A stretch of 64,000 nucleotides of DNA from Pantoea sp. Ap-967 (GCF_011752565.1 NZ_VWXK01000013.1:1-64000); one strand, 5' to 3'; shown: positions 27,799-38,075, counted from the first letter of the stretch. Numbers and translations are program-made. Notes: generated by a model from the sequence alone, not told the origin.

Positions 27799-29031
27799 TT
27801 ACCACAGCGCCAGGGTGTAGCCGATGATCAGGCGGTTTTCGTCCAGGGCGTTGGTCAGGCCATTGCCGGAACGGAAGGTGACGTTGCGCCAGCGCAGGCT
27901 CACGTCCTTGAACGGGCCGCTCTGGATGACGTAGGTCAGGTCGGTGTCGCGCTCGCGTTCACGGCCGTTGCTGAGCGTGGCGGTTTCGGCGTGACGGCCG
28001 TCGGTGTAGCGGGTCATGAAGCTCAGGCCGGGGATGCCCATGGCCACGAAGTCGTAGTCGTAGCGCACTTGCCAGGAGTCGAGCCCGGCGCGGGTGAAGG
28101 TGTTGTAGGTCACCAGGTTGACGCTGAACGGGTCGCCGCCGTTGACGAACGGGAAGGCGCTGTCACCGGACATCTGCTGCCAGGCCAAGGTGAATTTGTG
28201 GGCGCGTACGCCCAGGGTGAACATGGCGTTGAAGTTGCGGTTGTCGATGTTGCCGGCGCGTTCGGCGCCGTCGTTGCGGCTGTCGAAATAGCGCAGGTCG
28301 CTGCGCAGGCTCAGGCCCTCGCCCAGCGGGCGGGTGTCGACCAGGCCGACGAACTGCTGGCGGTAGATGTCCTGCAGCTTGGCGTAGTAGTAGCTGACGC
28401 TGGTCTGTGGGCTGAGTGCATAGCTGCCGCCGGCGAAGTCGAGGTGGTCGCTGCTGGCCGCGCCGTAGCCGATGTCGTCGCGCCCGGACGAATCGCGCAG
28501 GTTGGCCTGGGTCAGGCGCCCGGCGTTGACGGTGAGCCCGGTGATGTCCTGGCTGGTCAGCAGGCCGCCCTGGAAGGTCGAGGCCAGCAGGCGGGTGTCG
28601 TTGTACACCACCACCGGCAGAATCGGCTGCAAGGTGCCGACCCGCAAGGTGGTCTTGGACACGCGAACTTTACCGGTCAGGCCCAGCTCGCTGTAGTCGT
28701 CGACGGGCTCATGGCTGTTGGGGCCGAATGGCAGGAGGCCGGTGTTGCGCCGGTCGCGGCTGGAATCGAGCTTGACCCCCAACTGGCCCATGGCATCCAC
28801 GCCGAACCCCACTGGCCCCTCGGTGAAGCCCGATTCCAGCTTGGCGGTGAAGCCCTGGGCCCACTCTTCGGCCTTGGATTGGGGCGCGTTGCTCTGGCGG
28901 AAGTCGCGGTTGATGTAATGGTTGCGCAGCTCAAGCCGTGCGTGGCTGTCGCCGATGAAGTCCGCCAGGGCCGGCAGGGGCAAGGCGAGGGTGGCCAGGC
29001 AGGCGGCCGATTTCAGGTGTGTACGGTTCAT
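27799..29031 (-). CDS. OprD-family outer membrane porin (phenylacetate uptake)
   Basis: About 410 residues from the ATG at 29031 (MNRTHLKSAACL). An alternative ATG at 29049 adds six residues. There is a signal peptide ending near ALADF, then FIGDSHARLELRNHYINRDFR, which is typical of the OprD/OpdK porin family, with alternating beta-strand patterns and a C-terminal aromatic ending ALW. Its place between the SSS permease and paaZ matches the phenylacetate-specific porin called PhaK in P. putida. It should form an outer membrane channel for phenylacetate. Confidence 0.88.
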   Translation of the reverse strand: MNRTHLKSAACLATLALPLPALADFIGDSHARLELRNHYINRDFRQSNAPQSKAEEWAQGFTAKLESGFTEGPVGFGVDAMGQLGVKLDSSRDRRNTGLLPFGPNSHEPVDDYSELGLTGKVRVSKTTLRVGTLQPILPVVVYNDTRLLASTFQGGLLTSQDITGLTVNAGRLTQANLRDSSGRDDIGYGAASSDHLDFAGGSYALSPQTSVSYYYAKLQDIYRQQFVGLVDTRPLGEGLSLRSDLRYFDSRNDGAERAGNIDNRNFNAMFTLGVRAHKFTLAWQQMSGDSAFPFVNGGDPFSVNLVTYNTFTRAGLDSWQVRYDYDFVAMGIPGLSFMTRYTDGRHAETATLSNGRERERDTDLTYVIQSGPFKDVSLRWRNVTFRSGNGLTNALDENRLIIGYTLALW

Positions 29032-29057
29032 TGTTGTTATACCCGACATGGTGAGGT

Positions 29058-30620
29058 TCAGTGCTTGCTGGCGCCAGCAGCGCCGATTCCGGTCATGGAG
29101 CGGATGAACTGGGCCAGGTAACGCCCGCGCTCCTGGGCGGCGCGCTCGGAGCCGTCAGTGACCGAGAAGGCCCAGGCGCCCAGGAAGGCCAGGCTCATGG
29201 AGAACAGGGCAGGGTTGCTGTAGGGGAACAGCGCGGTTTCGTGGTGCAGCACGTTCACCCATACCGCCGGGCCCAGCACCACCAGCACGATCGCCGACAG
29301 CAGCCCGGCCATGCTGCCGCACACCGCGCCACGGGTGGTCAGGCCCTTCCAGAACATCGAGAGCAACAACACCGGGAAGTTGACCGAGGCCGCCACCGCC
29401 AGCACCAGGCCGGAGAGGAAGGCGATGTTCTGCGATTCGAACACCAGGCCCAGCACCACCGCGAGCATGCCGATCACCAGGGTGGCAATACGCGACACGC
29501 GCATTTCCTCCTGCTCGGTCGCCTGGCCCTTGCGTACCACGCAGGCATACAGGTCGTGGGACACGGCGGATGCACCCGACAGCGCCAGGCCCGCCACCAC
29601 GGCGAGGATGGTGGCGAAGGCCACGGCGCTGATGAAGCCCAGGAACAGGTTGCCGCCGACCGCCTGGGCCAGGTGCACGGCGACCATGTTGCCGCCGCCA
29701 ATGATGGCGCCGCTGGCGTCACGGTAAGCCGGTTCGGTGCCGACCATGACGATGGCGCCAAAGCCGATCACGATCAGCAGCAGGTAGAAGTAGCCAATGA
29801 ATCCGGTGGCGTAGAACACGCTCTTGCGCGCTTCCTTGGCATCGCTGACGGTGAAGAAGCGCATCAGGATATGCGGCAGGCCTGCGGTGCCGAACATCAT
29901 GCCCAGGCCCAGCGAGATGGCATCCACCGGGTTCGACAGCAAGCCTCCTGGGGCCATGATCGCCTGGCCCTTGGCGTGCACGGCCACGGCATTGGCGAAC
30001 ATCGCCTCGGTGCTGAAGCCGAAGTGCCTGAGCACCATGAAGGCCATGAAGCTGGTGCCCGAAAGCAGCATCACCGCCTTGATGATCTGCACCCAGGTGG
30101 TGGCGAGCATGCCGCCGAAGGTGACGTAGGCGACCATCAGCACGCCCACCAGCACCACGGCGTACAGGTAGCTGATGCCGAACAGCAGCTCGATCAGCTT
30201 GCCCGCCCCAACCATCTGTGCCACCAGGTACATCAGCGCCACGGCCAGGGTGCCGAACGCCGAGCTCAGGCGCACCGGGGTTTGCGCCAGGCGGTACGAA
30301 ACCACATCGGCAAAGGTGTACTTGCCCAGGTTGCGCAGGCGCTCGGCGATCAGGAACAGGATGATTGGCCAACCGGCCAGTACACCCAGGGCGTACAGCA
30401 GGCCGTCGTAGCCATTCATGAACATCATGGCGGAGATGCCCAGGAAGGAGGCGGCGCTGATCATGTCGCCCGCAATCGCCAGGCCGTTCTGCATGCCGGT
30501 GAGGCCGCCGCCGGCGGTGTAGAAGTCGCTGGCCGAGCGGGTGCGCAGGGCGGCCCAGCGGGTCACCAGCAGGGTGAAGCAGACGAACACCATGAACATC
30601 GAAATGGCAGTCCAGTTCAT
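29058..30620 (-). CDS. paaL: Sodium:solute symporter, phenylacetate permease
   Basis: The 520-residue protein has about 13 membrane helices and is an ActP-like SSS transporter ([21 protein letters not shown] near 35-55, [12 protein letters not shown] near 255). In P. putida the gene in this position imports phenylacetate (also called PhaJ). Its ATG overlaps the stop of the DUF485 gene by four bases (ATGA), as in yjcH-actP pairs, so the two are translationally coupled. Confidence 0.9.
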   Translation of the reverse strand: MNWTAISMFMVFVCFTLLVTRWAALRTRSASDFYTAGGGLTGMQNGLAIAGDMISAASFLGISAMMFMNGYDGLLYALGVLAGWPIILFLIAERLRNLGKYTFADVVSYRLAQTPVRLSSAFGTLAVALMYLVAQMVGAGKLIELLFGISYLYAVVLVGVLMVAYVTFGGMLATTWVQIIKAVMLLSGTSFMAFMVLRHFGFSTEAMFANAVAVHAKGQAIMAPGGLLSNPVDAISLGLGMMFGTAGLPHILMRFFTVSDAKEARKSVFYATGFIGYFYLLLIVIGFGAIVMVGTEPAYRDASGAIIGGGNMVAVHLAQAVGGNLFLGFISAVAFATILAVVAGLALSGASAVSHDLYACVVRKGQATEQEEMRVSRIATLVIGMLAVVLGLVFESQNIAFLSGLVLAVAASVNFPVLLLSMFWKGLTTRGAVCGSMAGLLSAIVLVVLGPAVWVNVLHHETALFPYSNPALFSMSLAFLGAWAFSVTDGSERAAQERGRYLAQFIRSMTGIGAAGASKH

Positions 30621-30925
30621 GCTGCGCACTCCTGCTTGACCTTGTCGTTGAGCGGGTCGAGCACGTTGTTGGCGCGGTGCACGTAGATGCCGGTGAGGGC
30701 GAAGGACAGCAGTACCATGAGCACGCCGACCAGCATGCCAACGGTGGTGACGCCGCCGCTCAGGGACTGGCCCAAGGTGCTGGGGGAGAAGGCCACCAGC
30801 AGGACGAAGCCGTAGTAGATCAGCAGCATGGCCAGGGTAAGGCTGCCGTTGAGGCGGCGTTTGCGCCGCACCAGGTGCTGGAAGTCGGGGTGGTTGGCGA
30901 TGCTTTCGATGTGTTCGGGGGTCAT
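30617..30925 (-). CDS. DUF485 membrane protein (YjcH-like)
   Basis: The 102-residue protein has two membrane helices (about 28-50 and 60-85) and the family pattern [32 protein letters not shown]485 proteins are regularly coupled to SSS permeases of the ActP type, and here the stop codon overlaps the permease start. It is the first gene of the uptake/paaZ transcription unit. Confidence 0.88.
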   Translation of the reverse strand: MTPEHIESIANHPDFQHLVRRKRRLNGSLTLAMLLIYYGFVLLVAFSPSTLGQSLSGGVTTVGMLVGVLMVLLSFALTGIYVHRANNVLDPLNDKVKQECAA

Positions 30926-30990
30926 GGCAAGCGATCTCTTGTGTTTTGTAGTTGTTTTCTTGAGGTCACGCGGTTGTTGCTGGGGGCCTC

Positions 30991-31041
30991 TTCGCGGGGC
31001 AAGCCCGCTCCTACACGAACCGGCTTGCCCCGCGAACGCTG
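30991..31041. repeat. REP pair (short inverted)
   Basis: TTCGCGGGGCAAGCCCGCTC (30991) and the inverse CGGCTTGCCCCGCGAA (31021) lie between the uptake unit and paaE. Confidence 0.75.
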
Positions 31042-31051
31042 GCGACGCGGT

Positions 31052-32128
31052 CTACAGCTGGTCGAAGTCGAGCACCACCTTGTCGCTGACCGGGTAGGTC
31101 TGGCACGACAGCACGTACCCGGCCGCCACTTCGTAGTCCTCCAGCGCGTGGTTGCTGTCCATCTCCACCTCGCCTTCGATCACCCGGCACTTGCAGGTCG
31201 AGCACACCCCGGCCTTGCACGAATAGGGCAGTTCGGCGCCGATGGCGTTGCCGGCATCGAGGATGTTCTGGCTGTTGCGTGGCAGGTCGAAGCTCAGTGC
31301 CCGCCCGTCGCTGATTACCGTGATATGGCTGAGCGCTGCATCGGTTTGGCGCGCGGCCTCCCGGGCCTCGCGACGGGCTTCGCTGCCGGTGGCGGCGAAC
31401 AGCTCGAAATGGATGCGCTCGCGGGCCATGCCATTGGCCTGCAGGCTGTGGCGCACGGTTTCGGTCATGGCCTGCGGGCCACAGATGAACGCAGCGTCCA
31501 GGCTGGCCACGTCCATCCAGCGGGCGAACAACTGGCCGCATTTGTCGGCGTCGATGCGGCCGTTGTAGAGGTCCACGTCCTGTTGTTCACGGCTGAACAC
31601 GAAAATCAGGTTGAGGCGGTCGAGGTAGCGGTTCTTCAAATCTTCGAGCTTGTCGCGAAACAGCGCGCCGGAACTGGAGCGGTTGCCGTAGAGCAAGGTA
31701 AAGCGGCTGTGCGGCTCGCTGGCCAAGGTGGTGGCGATGATCGACAGGATCGGCGTGATGCCGCTGCCGGCCGCCACACCCAAATAGTGGCCCTGGCGCG
31801 CTGGGTCCAGCGGGACGAAGAAACTGCCGGCCGGTGGCATCACCTCCAATTGCTGGCCGGCCTTGAGCACGTCGTTGGCAAAGGCCGAGAAGCGCCCGCC
31901 GGGCACGCGCTTGACGGCAACACGCAGTTCGCCGTCCTGCACCGCGCTGCAGATGGAATAGGAACGGCGCACTTCCTCGTCATCCAGTTGAGTGCGCAGC
32001 ACCAGGTATTGGCCCTGGGTGAAACGGAAGGCGCTCTGTAGGTGAGCCGGCACGTCGAAGGCGATCGACACCGCATCGCGGGTTTCATGGCGCACTTGCT
32101 TGATGGTCAGGCTGTGAAACTGGCTCAT
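31052..32128 (-). CDS. paaE: PaaE, reductase of phenylacetyl-CoA 1,2-epoxidase
   Basis: About 358 residues from the ATG at 32128 (MSQFHSLT). An FAD-binding barrel (about 1-105, RRSYSICS), an NAD(P)-binding domain (about 110-240, GVAAGSGITP) and a C-terminal plant-type [2Fe-2S] domain with the cysteine set CKAGVCSTC...LSCQT are present. It passes electrons to the PaaABC(D) di-iron oxygenase that epoxidises phenylacetyl-CoA. It is the last gene of paaABCDE. Confidence 0.95.
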   Translation of the reverse strand: MSQFHSLTIKQVRHETRDAVSIAFDVPAHLQSAFRFTQGQYLVLRTQLDDEEVRRSYSICSAVQDGELRVAVKRVPGGRFSAFANDVLKAGQQLEVMPPAGSFFVPLDPARQGHYLGVAAGSGITPILSIIATTLASEPHSRFTLLYGNRSSSGALFRDKLEDLKNRYLDRLNLIFVFSREQQDVDLYNGRIDADKCGQLFARWMDVASLDAAFICGPQAMTETVRHSLQANGMARERIHFELFAATGSEARREAREAARQTDAALSHITVISDGRALSFDLPRNSQNILDAGNAIGAELPYSCKAGVCSTCKCRVIEGEVEMDSNHALEDYEVAAGYVLSCQTYPVSDKVVLDFDQL

Positions 32129-32143
32129 GGTGATCTCCACGGC

Positions 32144-32677
32144 TCAAATGCATTTGAAATAATCGAACGGCTCCAGGCACTCGCGGCAGCGGTAAAGCGC
32201 CTTGCAGGCCGTGGAGCCGAACTGGCTGAGCAGTTCGGTGTGGGTGCTGGCGCACTGTGGGCAGCACACCTGGGGGGCATCGCCCTGCAGGCTGCGCTTG
32301 CTGGCGCTGCCCTGGGGTGGAGCGATGCCATAGGCGCGCAGGCGGTCGCGGCCCTGGGCGCTGATCCAATCCGTGCTCCAGGCCGGGGTGAGGCGGCGCT
32401 CCAGGGCTGGCGCGGGGAAGCCGGCCTGCTCCAGGGCCTGGCGGATATCGCCCTCGATCACCTCGGTGGCGGGGCAACCGGAGTAGGTTGGCGTCACCAC
32501 CAGGTGCAAGTGCCCTGCACGCCAGCCCAGCTCGCGGACGATGCCCAGGTCCACCACGCTGACCACCGGCACTTCCGGGTCCATCACCTGGCCCAGCACC
32601 GCCCAGGCCCGGGCCAGGTCGTCGCCCTGCAGCGCCCGGGCACCGCGGTCGCCGGCAATCAGCTCACCAGGTTGCAT
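32144..32677 (-). CDS. paaD: PaaD, iron-sulfur maturation component of the epoxidase
   Basis: The 177-residue protein has an N-terminal MIP18/DUF59 domain (about 20-110) with DPEVPVVSVVDLGIV and PTYSGCPA, and a C-terminal zinc-ribbon-like region with cysteine pairs VCCPQC and CRECLEPFDYFKCI. PaaD is needed for active PaaABCE, probably for Fe-S assembly on PaaE. Its start overlaps the end of paaC by 14 bases. Confidence 0.93.
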   Translation of the reverse strand: MQPGELIAGDRGARALQGDDLARAWAVLGQVMDPEVPVVSVVDLGIVRELGWRAGHLHLVVTPTYSGCPATEVIEGDIRQALEQAGFPAPALERRLTPAWSTDWISAQGRDRLRAYGIAPPQGSASKRSLQGDAPQVCCPQCASTHTELLSQFGSTACKALYRCRECLEPFDYFKCI

Positions 32678-33422
32678 CGGGGTAGGCCCTTGGCAGGAAT
32701 TGCATTTCGGCCAGCAGCAGGCCCAGGTGTTCGCTGTGCACGCCCTGGCGACCGCTGAGGTAGAAGTGGCTGGCGGCCTTGGGCAGCGGCAGCTCGACCG
32801 ACTCGAACGTTGCGCTTACCTGCTTGAGCCAGGCGGCGCCGACGATGGCCGGGTTGGCACCTATGCCGGCTTCGGCCAGGCGCACTTCGTTGTCGCTGCC
32901 GCTGGTGAGTTCCACGGTGAAACGCCACAAAAGCGGGATGGCGGCGAGCATGCGCTGGCGGCTTTGCTCGGTACCACCGCCCAGGCGTTGCACCCACTCG
33001 CTGGAACGGCGCAGGTGGTAGGTGACTTCCTTCAGGGCCTTGGCGGCGATGCCGGCGATGCGTTCGTCAGCCGATTCGGCCAGCTGTTGCAGCACCGCAT
33101 GGTGCCAGGCGTCGTAGAAGAACTGCTTGGTCATGGTCACGGCGTAGTCGCCATTGGGCTGCTCGACCAACAGCAGGTTGCGGTAGGCCCGCTCGTCGCG
33201 GCGAAACGCCAGGGCATCGGCGTCGCGGCCGTCGTCGAGCAATTCGGCGGCGTAGTCCAGCCAGTTGCGGGCCTGGCCGACCAGGTCGAGGCCAACGTTC
33301 ATCAGGGCCAGCTCTTCTTCCAGGGCTGGCGCGTGGCCACACCACTCGCACAGGCGCTGGCCCTGGACCAGGGCGCTGTCGCCGAGCAGCAGCAAATACG
33401 GAATCAGGTCGTGCTTGTTCAT
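32664..33422 (-). CDS. paaC: PaaC, structural subunit of phenylacetyl-CoA epoxidase
   Basis: The 252-residue protein starts MNKHDLIPYLLLLGDSALV. It has the ferritin-like helical fold of PaaC with EEELALMNVGLDLVGQARNWL and YHLRRSSEWVQRLGGG. It forms the stable PaaAC heterodimers of the epoxidase. A longer open frame upstream lies inside paaB and is not used. Confidence 0.95.
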   Translation of the reverse strand: MNKHDLIPYLLLLGDSALVQGQRLCEWCGHAPALEEELALMNVGLDLVGQARNWLDYAAELLDDGRDADALAFRRDERAYRNLLLVEQPNGDYAVTMTKQFFYDAWHHAVLQQLAESADERIAGIAAKALKEVTYHLRRSSEWVQRLGGGTEQSRQRMLAAIPLLWRFTVELTSGSDNEVRLAEAGIGANPAIVGAAWLKQVSATFESVELPLPKAASHFYLSGRQGVHSEHLGLLLAEMQFLPRAYPDATW

Positions 33423-33430
33423 GGCCTGCC

Positions 33431-33712
33431 TCACATGTGCCCGACTTCGTCGGGCAGTTCGTAGAAGCTGGCGTGGCGGTAGACCTTGTCGTCCGAGGGG
33501 GCGAACAGGGGGTCTTTCTCGTCCGGCGAGGAGGCGCTGATCAGGGCCGAGGGTACCACCCACAGGCTGACGCCTTCGCTGCGGCGGGTGTACAGCTCGC
33601 GGGCATTCTCGATGGCCATGGCGGCGTCGGCGGCATGCACGCTGCCGACATGCTTGTGGTTCAGGCCGTGCTTGCTGCGCACGAACACTTCGTAGAGGGT
33701 CCAGACAGACAT
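33431..33712 (-). CDS. paaB: PaaB, small subunit of phenylacetyl-CoA epoxidase
   Basis: The 93-residue protein, MSVWTLYEVFVRSKHGLNH..., has the conserved RRSEGVSLWVVPS and the C-terminal DDKVYRHASFY. PaaB bridges PaaAC units and is essential for activity. The spacing is eight bases to paaC and 25 to paaA. Confidence 0.95.
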   Translation of the reverse strand: MSVWTLYEVFVRSKHGLNHKHVGSVHAADAAMAIENARELYTRRSEGVSLWVVPSALISASSPDEKDPLFAPSDDKVYRHASFYELPDEVGHM

Positions 33713-33737
33713 TTTCGCTCTCCGCATCAATCGCCGC

Positions 33738-34727
33738 TCAGGCGGCGTTTTTGTTCTGTTGCTTGCGTGCATAGGCCACGGCGGCTTCGCGCACCCAGGC
33801 GCCACCTTCGATGGCCTGGCGCCGGGTGGCGACGCGCTCCTGGTTGCACGGGCCGTTGCCCTTGATGACTTCGTAGAACTCGTCCCACTGGATGTCGCCG
33901 AAGTCGTAATGACCGCGCTCGGCGTTCCACTTCAAGTCCGGGTCGGGGGCGGTGCAGCCGAGCAGTTCGAGCTGCGGCACGGTCTGGTCGATGAAGCGCT
34001 GGCGCAGTTCGTCGTTGGTCTGGCGCTTGATTTTCCAGGCCATCGACTGGGCGCTGTTGGGGGAATGCTCGTCGCTTGGGCCGAACATCATCAGCGCTGG
34101 CCACCACAGGCGGTTGATGGCGTCCTGAACCATGTCCTTCTGGGCTTGGGTGCCCTCGCGCATCATGGTCAGCAGCAGTTCGTAGCCCTGGCGCTGGTGG
34201 AAGCTCTCTTCCTTGCAGATGCGCACCATGGCGCGGGAGTAGGGGCCGTAGGAGGTACGTTGCAGCACCACCTGGTTGACGATGGCGGCACCGTCGACCA
34301 ACCAGCCCACCGCGCCCATGTCGGCCCAGCTCAGGGTGGGGTAGTTGAAGATGCTCGAATACTTGGCCTTGCCGTTGTGCAGCTTGGCGATTTCCTCGTC
34401 GCGGTCGGCGCCGAGGGTTTCCATGGCGCTGTACAGGTACAGGCCGTGGCCGGCTTCGTCCTGGATCTTGGCCATCAATTGCAGCTTGCGCTTGAGGCTG
34501 GGGGCGCGGGTGACCCAGTTGCCTTCGGGGAGCATGCCGACGATTTCCGAGTGGGCGTGCTGGGAGATTTGCCGGATCAGGGTTTGGCGGTAGGCCTCGG
34601 GCATCCAGTTCTTGGCTTCGATCTTGATTTCGGCGTCGATCTTTTCCTGGAAGTGGCGTTCCTCGGCGGACATTTCCTCCAGGGCTTTGACGCGCTTGAC
34701 TCCGGTTTCCACTAGCTGTGCGTACAT
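33738..34727 (-). CDS. paaA: PaaA, catalytic subunit of phenylacetyl-CoA epoxidase
   Basis: About 329 residues from the ATG at 34727 ([13 protein letters not shown]), preceded by AGGAG. The carboxylate di-iron site is seen in [14 protein letters not shown] and [13 protein letters not shown] (ExxH motifs) within a ferritin-like four-helix bundle. It adds one oxygen atom across the ring of phenylacetyl-CoA to form the 1,2-epoxide. First gene of paaABCDE, with its own promoter upstream. Confidence 0.96.
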   Translation of the reverse strand: MYAQLVETGVKRVKALEEMSAEERHFQEKIDAEIKIEAKNWMPEAYRQTLIRQISQHAHSEIVGMLPEGNWVTRAPSLKRKLQLMAKIQDEAGHGLYLYSAMETLGADRDEEIAKLHNGKAKYSSIFNYPTLSWADMGAVGWLVDGAAIVNQVVLQRTSYGPYSRAMVRICKEESFHQRQGYELLLTMMREGTQAQKDMVQDAINRLWWPALMMFGPSDEHSPNSAQSMAWKIKRQTNDELRQRFIDQTVPQLELLGCTAPDPDLKWNAERGHYDFGDIQWDEFYEVIKGNGPCNQERVATRRQAIEGGAWVREAAVAYARKQQNKNAA

Positions 34728-34755
34728 GTTCTGACTCCTGCTAAGGCATGAGTCA

Positions 34756-34820
34756 TTTGTAAGCGATACAAAACATAACGTCAAACGGTTTTATGTGTAT
34801 CGAATGTGATTTGTGTATCG
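34756..34820 (-). promoter_or_regulatory. paaA promoter with candidate PaaX operators
   Basis: On the minus strand TTGACG (plus coordinates 34779-34784) and TACAAA (34756-34761) are spaced by 17 bases and fit a sigma-70 promoter. GTATCG lies in the spacer (34764-34769, as CGATAC on the plus strand), and two plus-strand GTATCG copies lie upstream of the -35 (34797-34802, 34815-34820). The first and second face each other. Similar CGATACA boxes occur in the paaF-paaY region, suggesting PaaX binding. Confidence 0.6.
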
Positions 34821-34928
34821 GATTGGGGTGGAGCATGTTCGGCGTGGGAGGGTTGGCGCCTGTGAGATCGAGCGCCGCGCAGGCGGCGCTCGGTCGTATA
34901 GGCGCCATACATCCCGCGCCAAACACCC

Positions 34929-34957
34929 AAAAAAAAGCCCCGGACCATGCCGGGGCT
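34929..34957 (-). terminator. Rho-independent terminator after paaK
   Basis: The inverted arms AGCCCCGG (34936-34943) and CCGGGGCT (34950-34957), with a run of A on the plus strand before them, make a strong hairpin plus U-tract for transcripts reading leftward out of paaK. Confidence 0.9.
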
Positions 34958-34974
34958 CCTACACCTGCGCCCTG

Positions 34975-36294
34975 TCAGCCAGCCAACCGCTTGTCAAACA
35001 CATGGCAAGCCTTGCCCTCTGAGCGCTTGAGCGTGCCACACGGCTGCAGCCGCACCTGTGTACTGATGCCGATGTAGGTCTTGATCTGCCGGGTCAATTC
35101 CCCCGTCAGCAACTTGCGCTGCCCCTCGTCCAGCGCCTGGCACTCGGCACGCAGTTCCACATGCACTTCAACGCTGTCCAGGTTGCCATTGCGATACAAA
35201 TGAATCTCATACATCTCTGAAAGCTGTTTTATTTTAAGCACCTGCTCCTCGATCTGGGTCGGGAACACATTCACCCCACGGATAATCAGCATGTCGTCAC
35301 TGCGCCCGGTGATCTTGCCAATGCGCCGCATGGGCCGCGCGGTGCCGGGCAGCAGGCGGGTGAGGTCGCGGGTGCGGTAGCGCACCATCGGCAGCGCCTC
35401 CTTGCTCAGCGAGGTGAACACCAGCTCGCCCAACTGGCCGTCAGGCAGCACCTGGCCGGTGACCGGGTCGATGATCTCGGGGTAGAAATGGTCTTCCCAG
35501 ATGGTGGGGCCATCCTTGGTTTCGATGCACTCCATGGCCACCCCCGGCCCCATGATCTCCGACAGGCCATAGATATCCAGGGCATCGATGCCCAGGCGCT
35601 GTTCGATGGAGCGGCGCAGTTCATCCGTCCAGGGCTCGGCGCCGAAAATACCCAGGCGCAGCTTGAGGTCCTGTGGGTCGATGCCCTGGCGCTCGATCTC
35701 GTCGGCAAGGTTGAGCATGTAGGAGGGCGTGACCATGATGATGTCAGGCTGGAAATCGCGAATCAGCTGCACCTGCTTCTCGGTCTGGCCACCGGACATG
35801 GGGATCACCGTACAACCCAGCCGTTCAGCGCCGTAGTGCGCGCCCAGGCCGCCAGTAAACAGGCCATAGCCATAGGACACGTGCACCTTGTCGCCCTTGC
35901 GCCCGCCGGCGGCGCGGATCGAACGGGCCACCACGTTGGCCCAGGTGTCGATGTCGTTCTGGGTGTAGCCCACCACGGTCGGCTTGCCCGTGGTGCCGCT
36001 GGACGCGTGCAAGCGCACCACCTCCTGCTGGGGCACGGCGAACATGCCGTAGGGGTAGTTGTCGCGCAGGTCGTTCTTGCCGGTGAAGGGGAACTTGGCC
36101 AGGTCATCCAGGGACTTCAGGTCGCCGGGGTGGGCGCCGCAGTCGTCGAAGCGTTTGCGGTACAGCGGCACGTTGGCGTAGGCGTGGTTGAGACTCCAAC
36201 GCAGGCGTTCCAGCTGGTGCTGGCGCAGGGCGTCGATACTTGCGGTTTCCATCGGGTCCAGCAGGGCACGATCGGCATCATGGTACATATTCAT
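34975..36294 (-). CDS. paaK: Phenylacetate-CoA ligase
   Basis: About 439 residues from MNMYHDADRALLD at 36294, the usual length for PaaK. The adenylate-forming motif is HASSGTTGKPTVVGYT (about 95-110), followed by GADPWT-like GAEPWTDELR, the YRTRDLTRL segment and the C-terminal hinge RGVNVFP. It activates phenylacetate with ATP and CoA, the first step of the pathway. The open frame reaches 36525 but the extra part overlaps paaJ and is not homologous. It is followed by a strong terminator. Confidence 0.95.
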   Translation of the reverse strand: MNMYHDADRALLDPMETASIDALRQHQLERLRWSLNHAYANVPLYRKRFDDCGAHPGDLKSLDDLAKFPFTGKNDLRDNYPYGMFAVPQQEVVRLHASSGTTGKPTVVGYTQNDIDTWANVVARSIRAAGGRKGDKVHVSYGYGLFTGGLGAHYGAERLGCTVIPMSGGQTEKQVQLIRDFQPDIIMVTPSYMLNLADEIERQGIDPQDLKLRLGIFGAEPWTDELRRSIEQRLGIDALDIYGLSEIMGPGVAMECIETKDGPTIWEDHFYPEIIDPVTGQVLPDGQLGELVFTSLSKEALPMVRYRTRDLTRLLPGTARPMRRIGKITGRSDDMLIIRGVNVFPTQIEEQVLKIKQLSEMYEIHLYRNGNLDSVEVHVELRAECQALDEGQRKLLTGELTRQIKTYIGISTQVRLQPCGTLKRSEGKACHVFDKRLAG

Positions 36295-36406
36295 GGCTTC
36301 ACTCGAATTGTTCTTGTACGTCGGCTGCCCGAGGCTCAGGCCGCTTACCGTGAGTGTCATGGGCGCAGCATAACCGGCTGCGCGTTGTTCAGTCACAAGC
36401 CTTTGG

Positions 36407-37627
36407 TCAGAGGCGCTCGATGACCATGGCAATGCCCTGGCCGACACCGATGCACATGGTGCACAGGGCGTAGCGGCCAGCGCCTTGCTCAAGCTGGTGC
36501 AACGCGGTGGTGACCAGGCGTGCACCGCTCATGCCCAAGGGATGGCCCAGGGCGATGGCGCCGCCGTTGGGGTTTACCCGCGGGTCATCGTCGGCCAGGC
36601 CCAGCTCGCGCAGCACGGCCAGGCCCTGGGCGGCAAACGCCTCGTTCAGCTCGATGACATCCATGTCGGCCAGGGACAGGCCGGTGAGCGCCAGCACCTT
36701 GCGCGTCGCTGGCACCGGGCCGATACCCATGATGCGCGGCTCAACCCCCGCCACCGCCATGCCGACGATTCGGCCACGGGCCTTTAGGCCATGACGCTGG
36801 GCGGCTGCACGGCTGGCCAGCAGCAGGGCGCAGGCGCCGTCGTTGACCCCGGAGGCATTGCCCGCGGTGACGCTGCCGCCCTGGCGAAACGGCGTGCCCA
36901 GCTTGGCCAGTTGTTCAAGGGTGGTGTCGGCCCGCGGGTGTTCATCCTGGTCCACCTGAACAGGAGGGCCCTTGCGCTGGGGGATAGCCACCGGCACGAT
37001 TTCCCGCGCCAGGCGCCCACTGGCCTGGGCCGCCGCAGCCTTGTGCTGGCTGCGCAGGGCGAAGGCATCTTGGTCGGCACGGGAAATTTTGAACTGTTCG
37101 GCGACGTTCTCGGCTGTTTCCGGCATGGAATCGATGCCGTACTCGGCCTGCATGCGTGGATTGACGAAACGCCAGCCAATGGTGGTGTCGTACAACTCGG
37201 CGCTGCGGCCAAAGGCCTGTTCCGACTTGCCCATCACAAACGGCGCGCGCGACATCGACTCGACGCCGCCGGCCAGCATCAGCCCAGCCTCACCACAGTG
37301 CAGGGCACGCGCAGCGTTGCCGATGGCATCCAGCCCGGAGCCGCACAGGCGGTTGAGGGTGGTGCCTGGGACGGTGATCGGCAACCCGGCGAGCAGGCTG
37401 GCCATGCGTGCGACGTTGCGGTTGTCTTCGCCGGCCTGGTTGGCGCAGCCGAGGATCACATCGTCGATGGCCGGCCAATCCATTTCCGGGTGGCGCTCGA
37501 TCAGGGCCTTGATCGGCACCGCCGCCAGGTCGTCGGCGCGGACACGGCTCAGGGCGCCGCCGTAACGGCCGATCGGGGTGCGCACGGCGTCGATGATCAG
37601 GGCATCGAGGGGCGTGTGTTCAGTCAT
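36407..37627 (-). CDS. paaJ: 3-oxoadipyl-CoA / 3-oxo-5,6-dehydrosuberyl-CoA thiolase
   Basis: The 406-residue thiolase has the nucleophile Cys in [15 protein letters not shown] (about 92), the [11 protein letters not shown] motif near 355 and the second active Cys in [12 protein letters not shown] near 390. It cleaves the 3-oxoacyl-CoA intermediates to acetyl-CoA and succinyl-CoA. The first eight bases overlap with paaI. Confidence 0.95.
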   Translation of the reverse strand: MTEHTPLDALIIDAVRTPIGRYGGALSRVRADDLAAVPIKALIERHPEMDWPAIDDVILGCANQAGEDNRNVARMASLLAGLPITVPGTTLNRLCGSGLDAIGNAARALHCGEAGLMLAGGVESMSRAPFVMGKSEQAFGRSAELYDTTIGWRFVNPRMQAEYGIDSMPETAENVAEQFKISRADQDAFALRSQHKAAAAQASGRLAREIVPVAIPQRKGPPVQVDQDEHPRADTTLEQLAKLGTPFRQGGSVTAGNASGVNDGACALLLASRAAAQRHGLKARGRIVGMAVAGVEPRIMGIGPVPATRKVLALTGLSLADMDVIELNEAFAAQGLAVLRELGLADDDPRVNPNGGAIALGHPLGMSGARLVTTALHQLEQGAGRYALCTMCIGVGQGIAMVIERL

Positions 37628-38075
37628 CTGCGTTCTCCTGCGCGAGCACCGTGCCGCGCACTTGGTAGGATTTGCCGTGGAACAGGGCGATCAGCTCGCC
37701 GTGCTGGTTTTCGATGCGCACGTCATACAGGCCGGTGCGGCCCTTGCGGCTGAGCTCGACGGCGCGTGCGGTCAGCAGGTCGCCGCACTGCGCCGGGGCG
37801 ACATAGTCGATGCTGCAGCCCTGGGCGACCGTGGCCTTGTCGTAGCTGTTGCAGGCAAAGGCAAAGGCCGAGTCGGCGAGGGCGAACAGGAAGCCGCCAT
37901 GGCAGGTGCCGTGGCCCTGCAGCATGTCGGCGCGTACCGGCATGCACAGGCTGGCGCGGCCGGGGCCGGCGTCCAGCAGGCGTATGCCCAGGGCACGGCT
38001 GGCCTGGTCGCGGCTGAACAAGGCGTCGGCGCAGGCCTGGGCCAGGGAGTCGGGGGCAAGTTGCAGGTCAGTCAT
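37620..38075 (-). CDS. paaI: PaaI hotdog-fold thioesterase
   Basis: The 151-residue protein has the PaaI signature [19 protein letters not shown] (about 55-73), containing the catalytic Asp, and the typical [10 protein letters not shown] strand. It hydrolyses ring-hydroxylated or stalled phenylacetyl-CoA derivatives and so frees CoA. It overlaps paaJ and paaH by eight bases each. Confidence 0.94.
   Translation of the reverse strand: MTDLQLAPDSLAQACADALFSRDQASRALGIRLLDAGPGRASLCMPVRADMLQGHGTCHGGFLFALADSAFAFACNSYDKATVAQGCSIDYVAPAQCGDLLTARAVELSRKGRTGLYDVRIENQHGELIALFHGKSYQVRGTVLAQENADD

Noticed and set aside
25999..29121. A 1040-codon open frame on the plus strand across paaZ and the porin gene
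   Set aside because: It is antisense to two well-recognised genes, and its Gly/Gln/Val-rich composition is the usual shadow of high-GC codons.
4178..31041. Repeated palindromic units considered as a CRISPR array
   Set aside because: They are dispersed inverted pairs of REP type with no regular spacers and no cas genes.
29061..32041. Long plus-strand open frames opposite paaL and paaE
   Set aside because: Antisense shadows with no recognisable domains. The minus-strand genes have clear family motifs.
31052..32128. PaaE considered as the missing reductase for the Rieske demethylase
   Set aside because: Its gene is embedded in paaABCDE 17 kb away, and the protein is the known partner of the epoxidase. 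Cross-use cannot be excluded but is not supported here.
36295..36525. 77-codon extension of paaK into paaJ
   Set aside because: PaaK is about 440 residues, and the extension overlaps the 3' end of paaJ and lacks homology.
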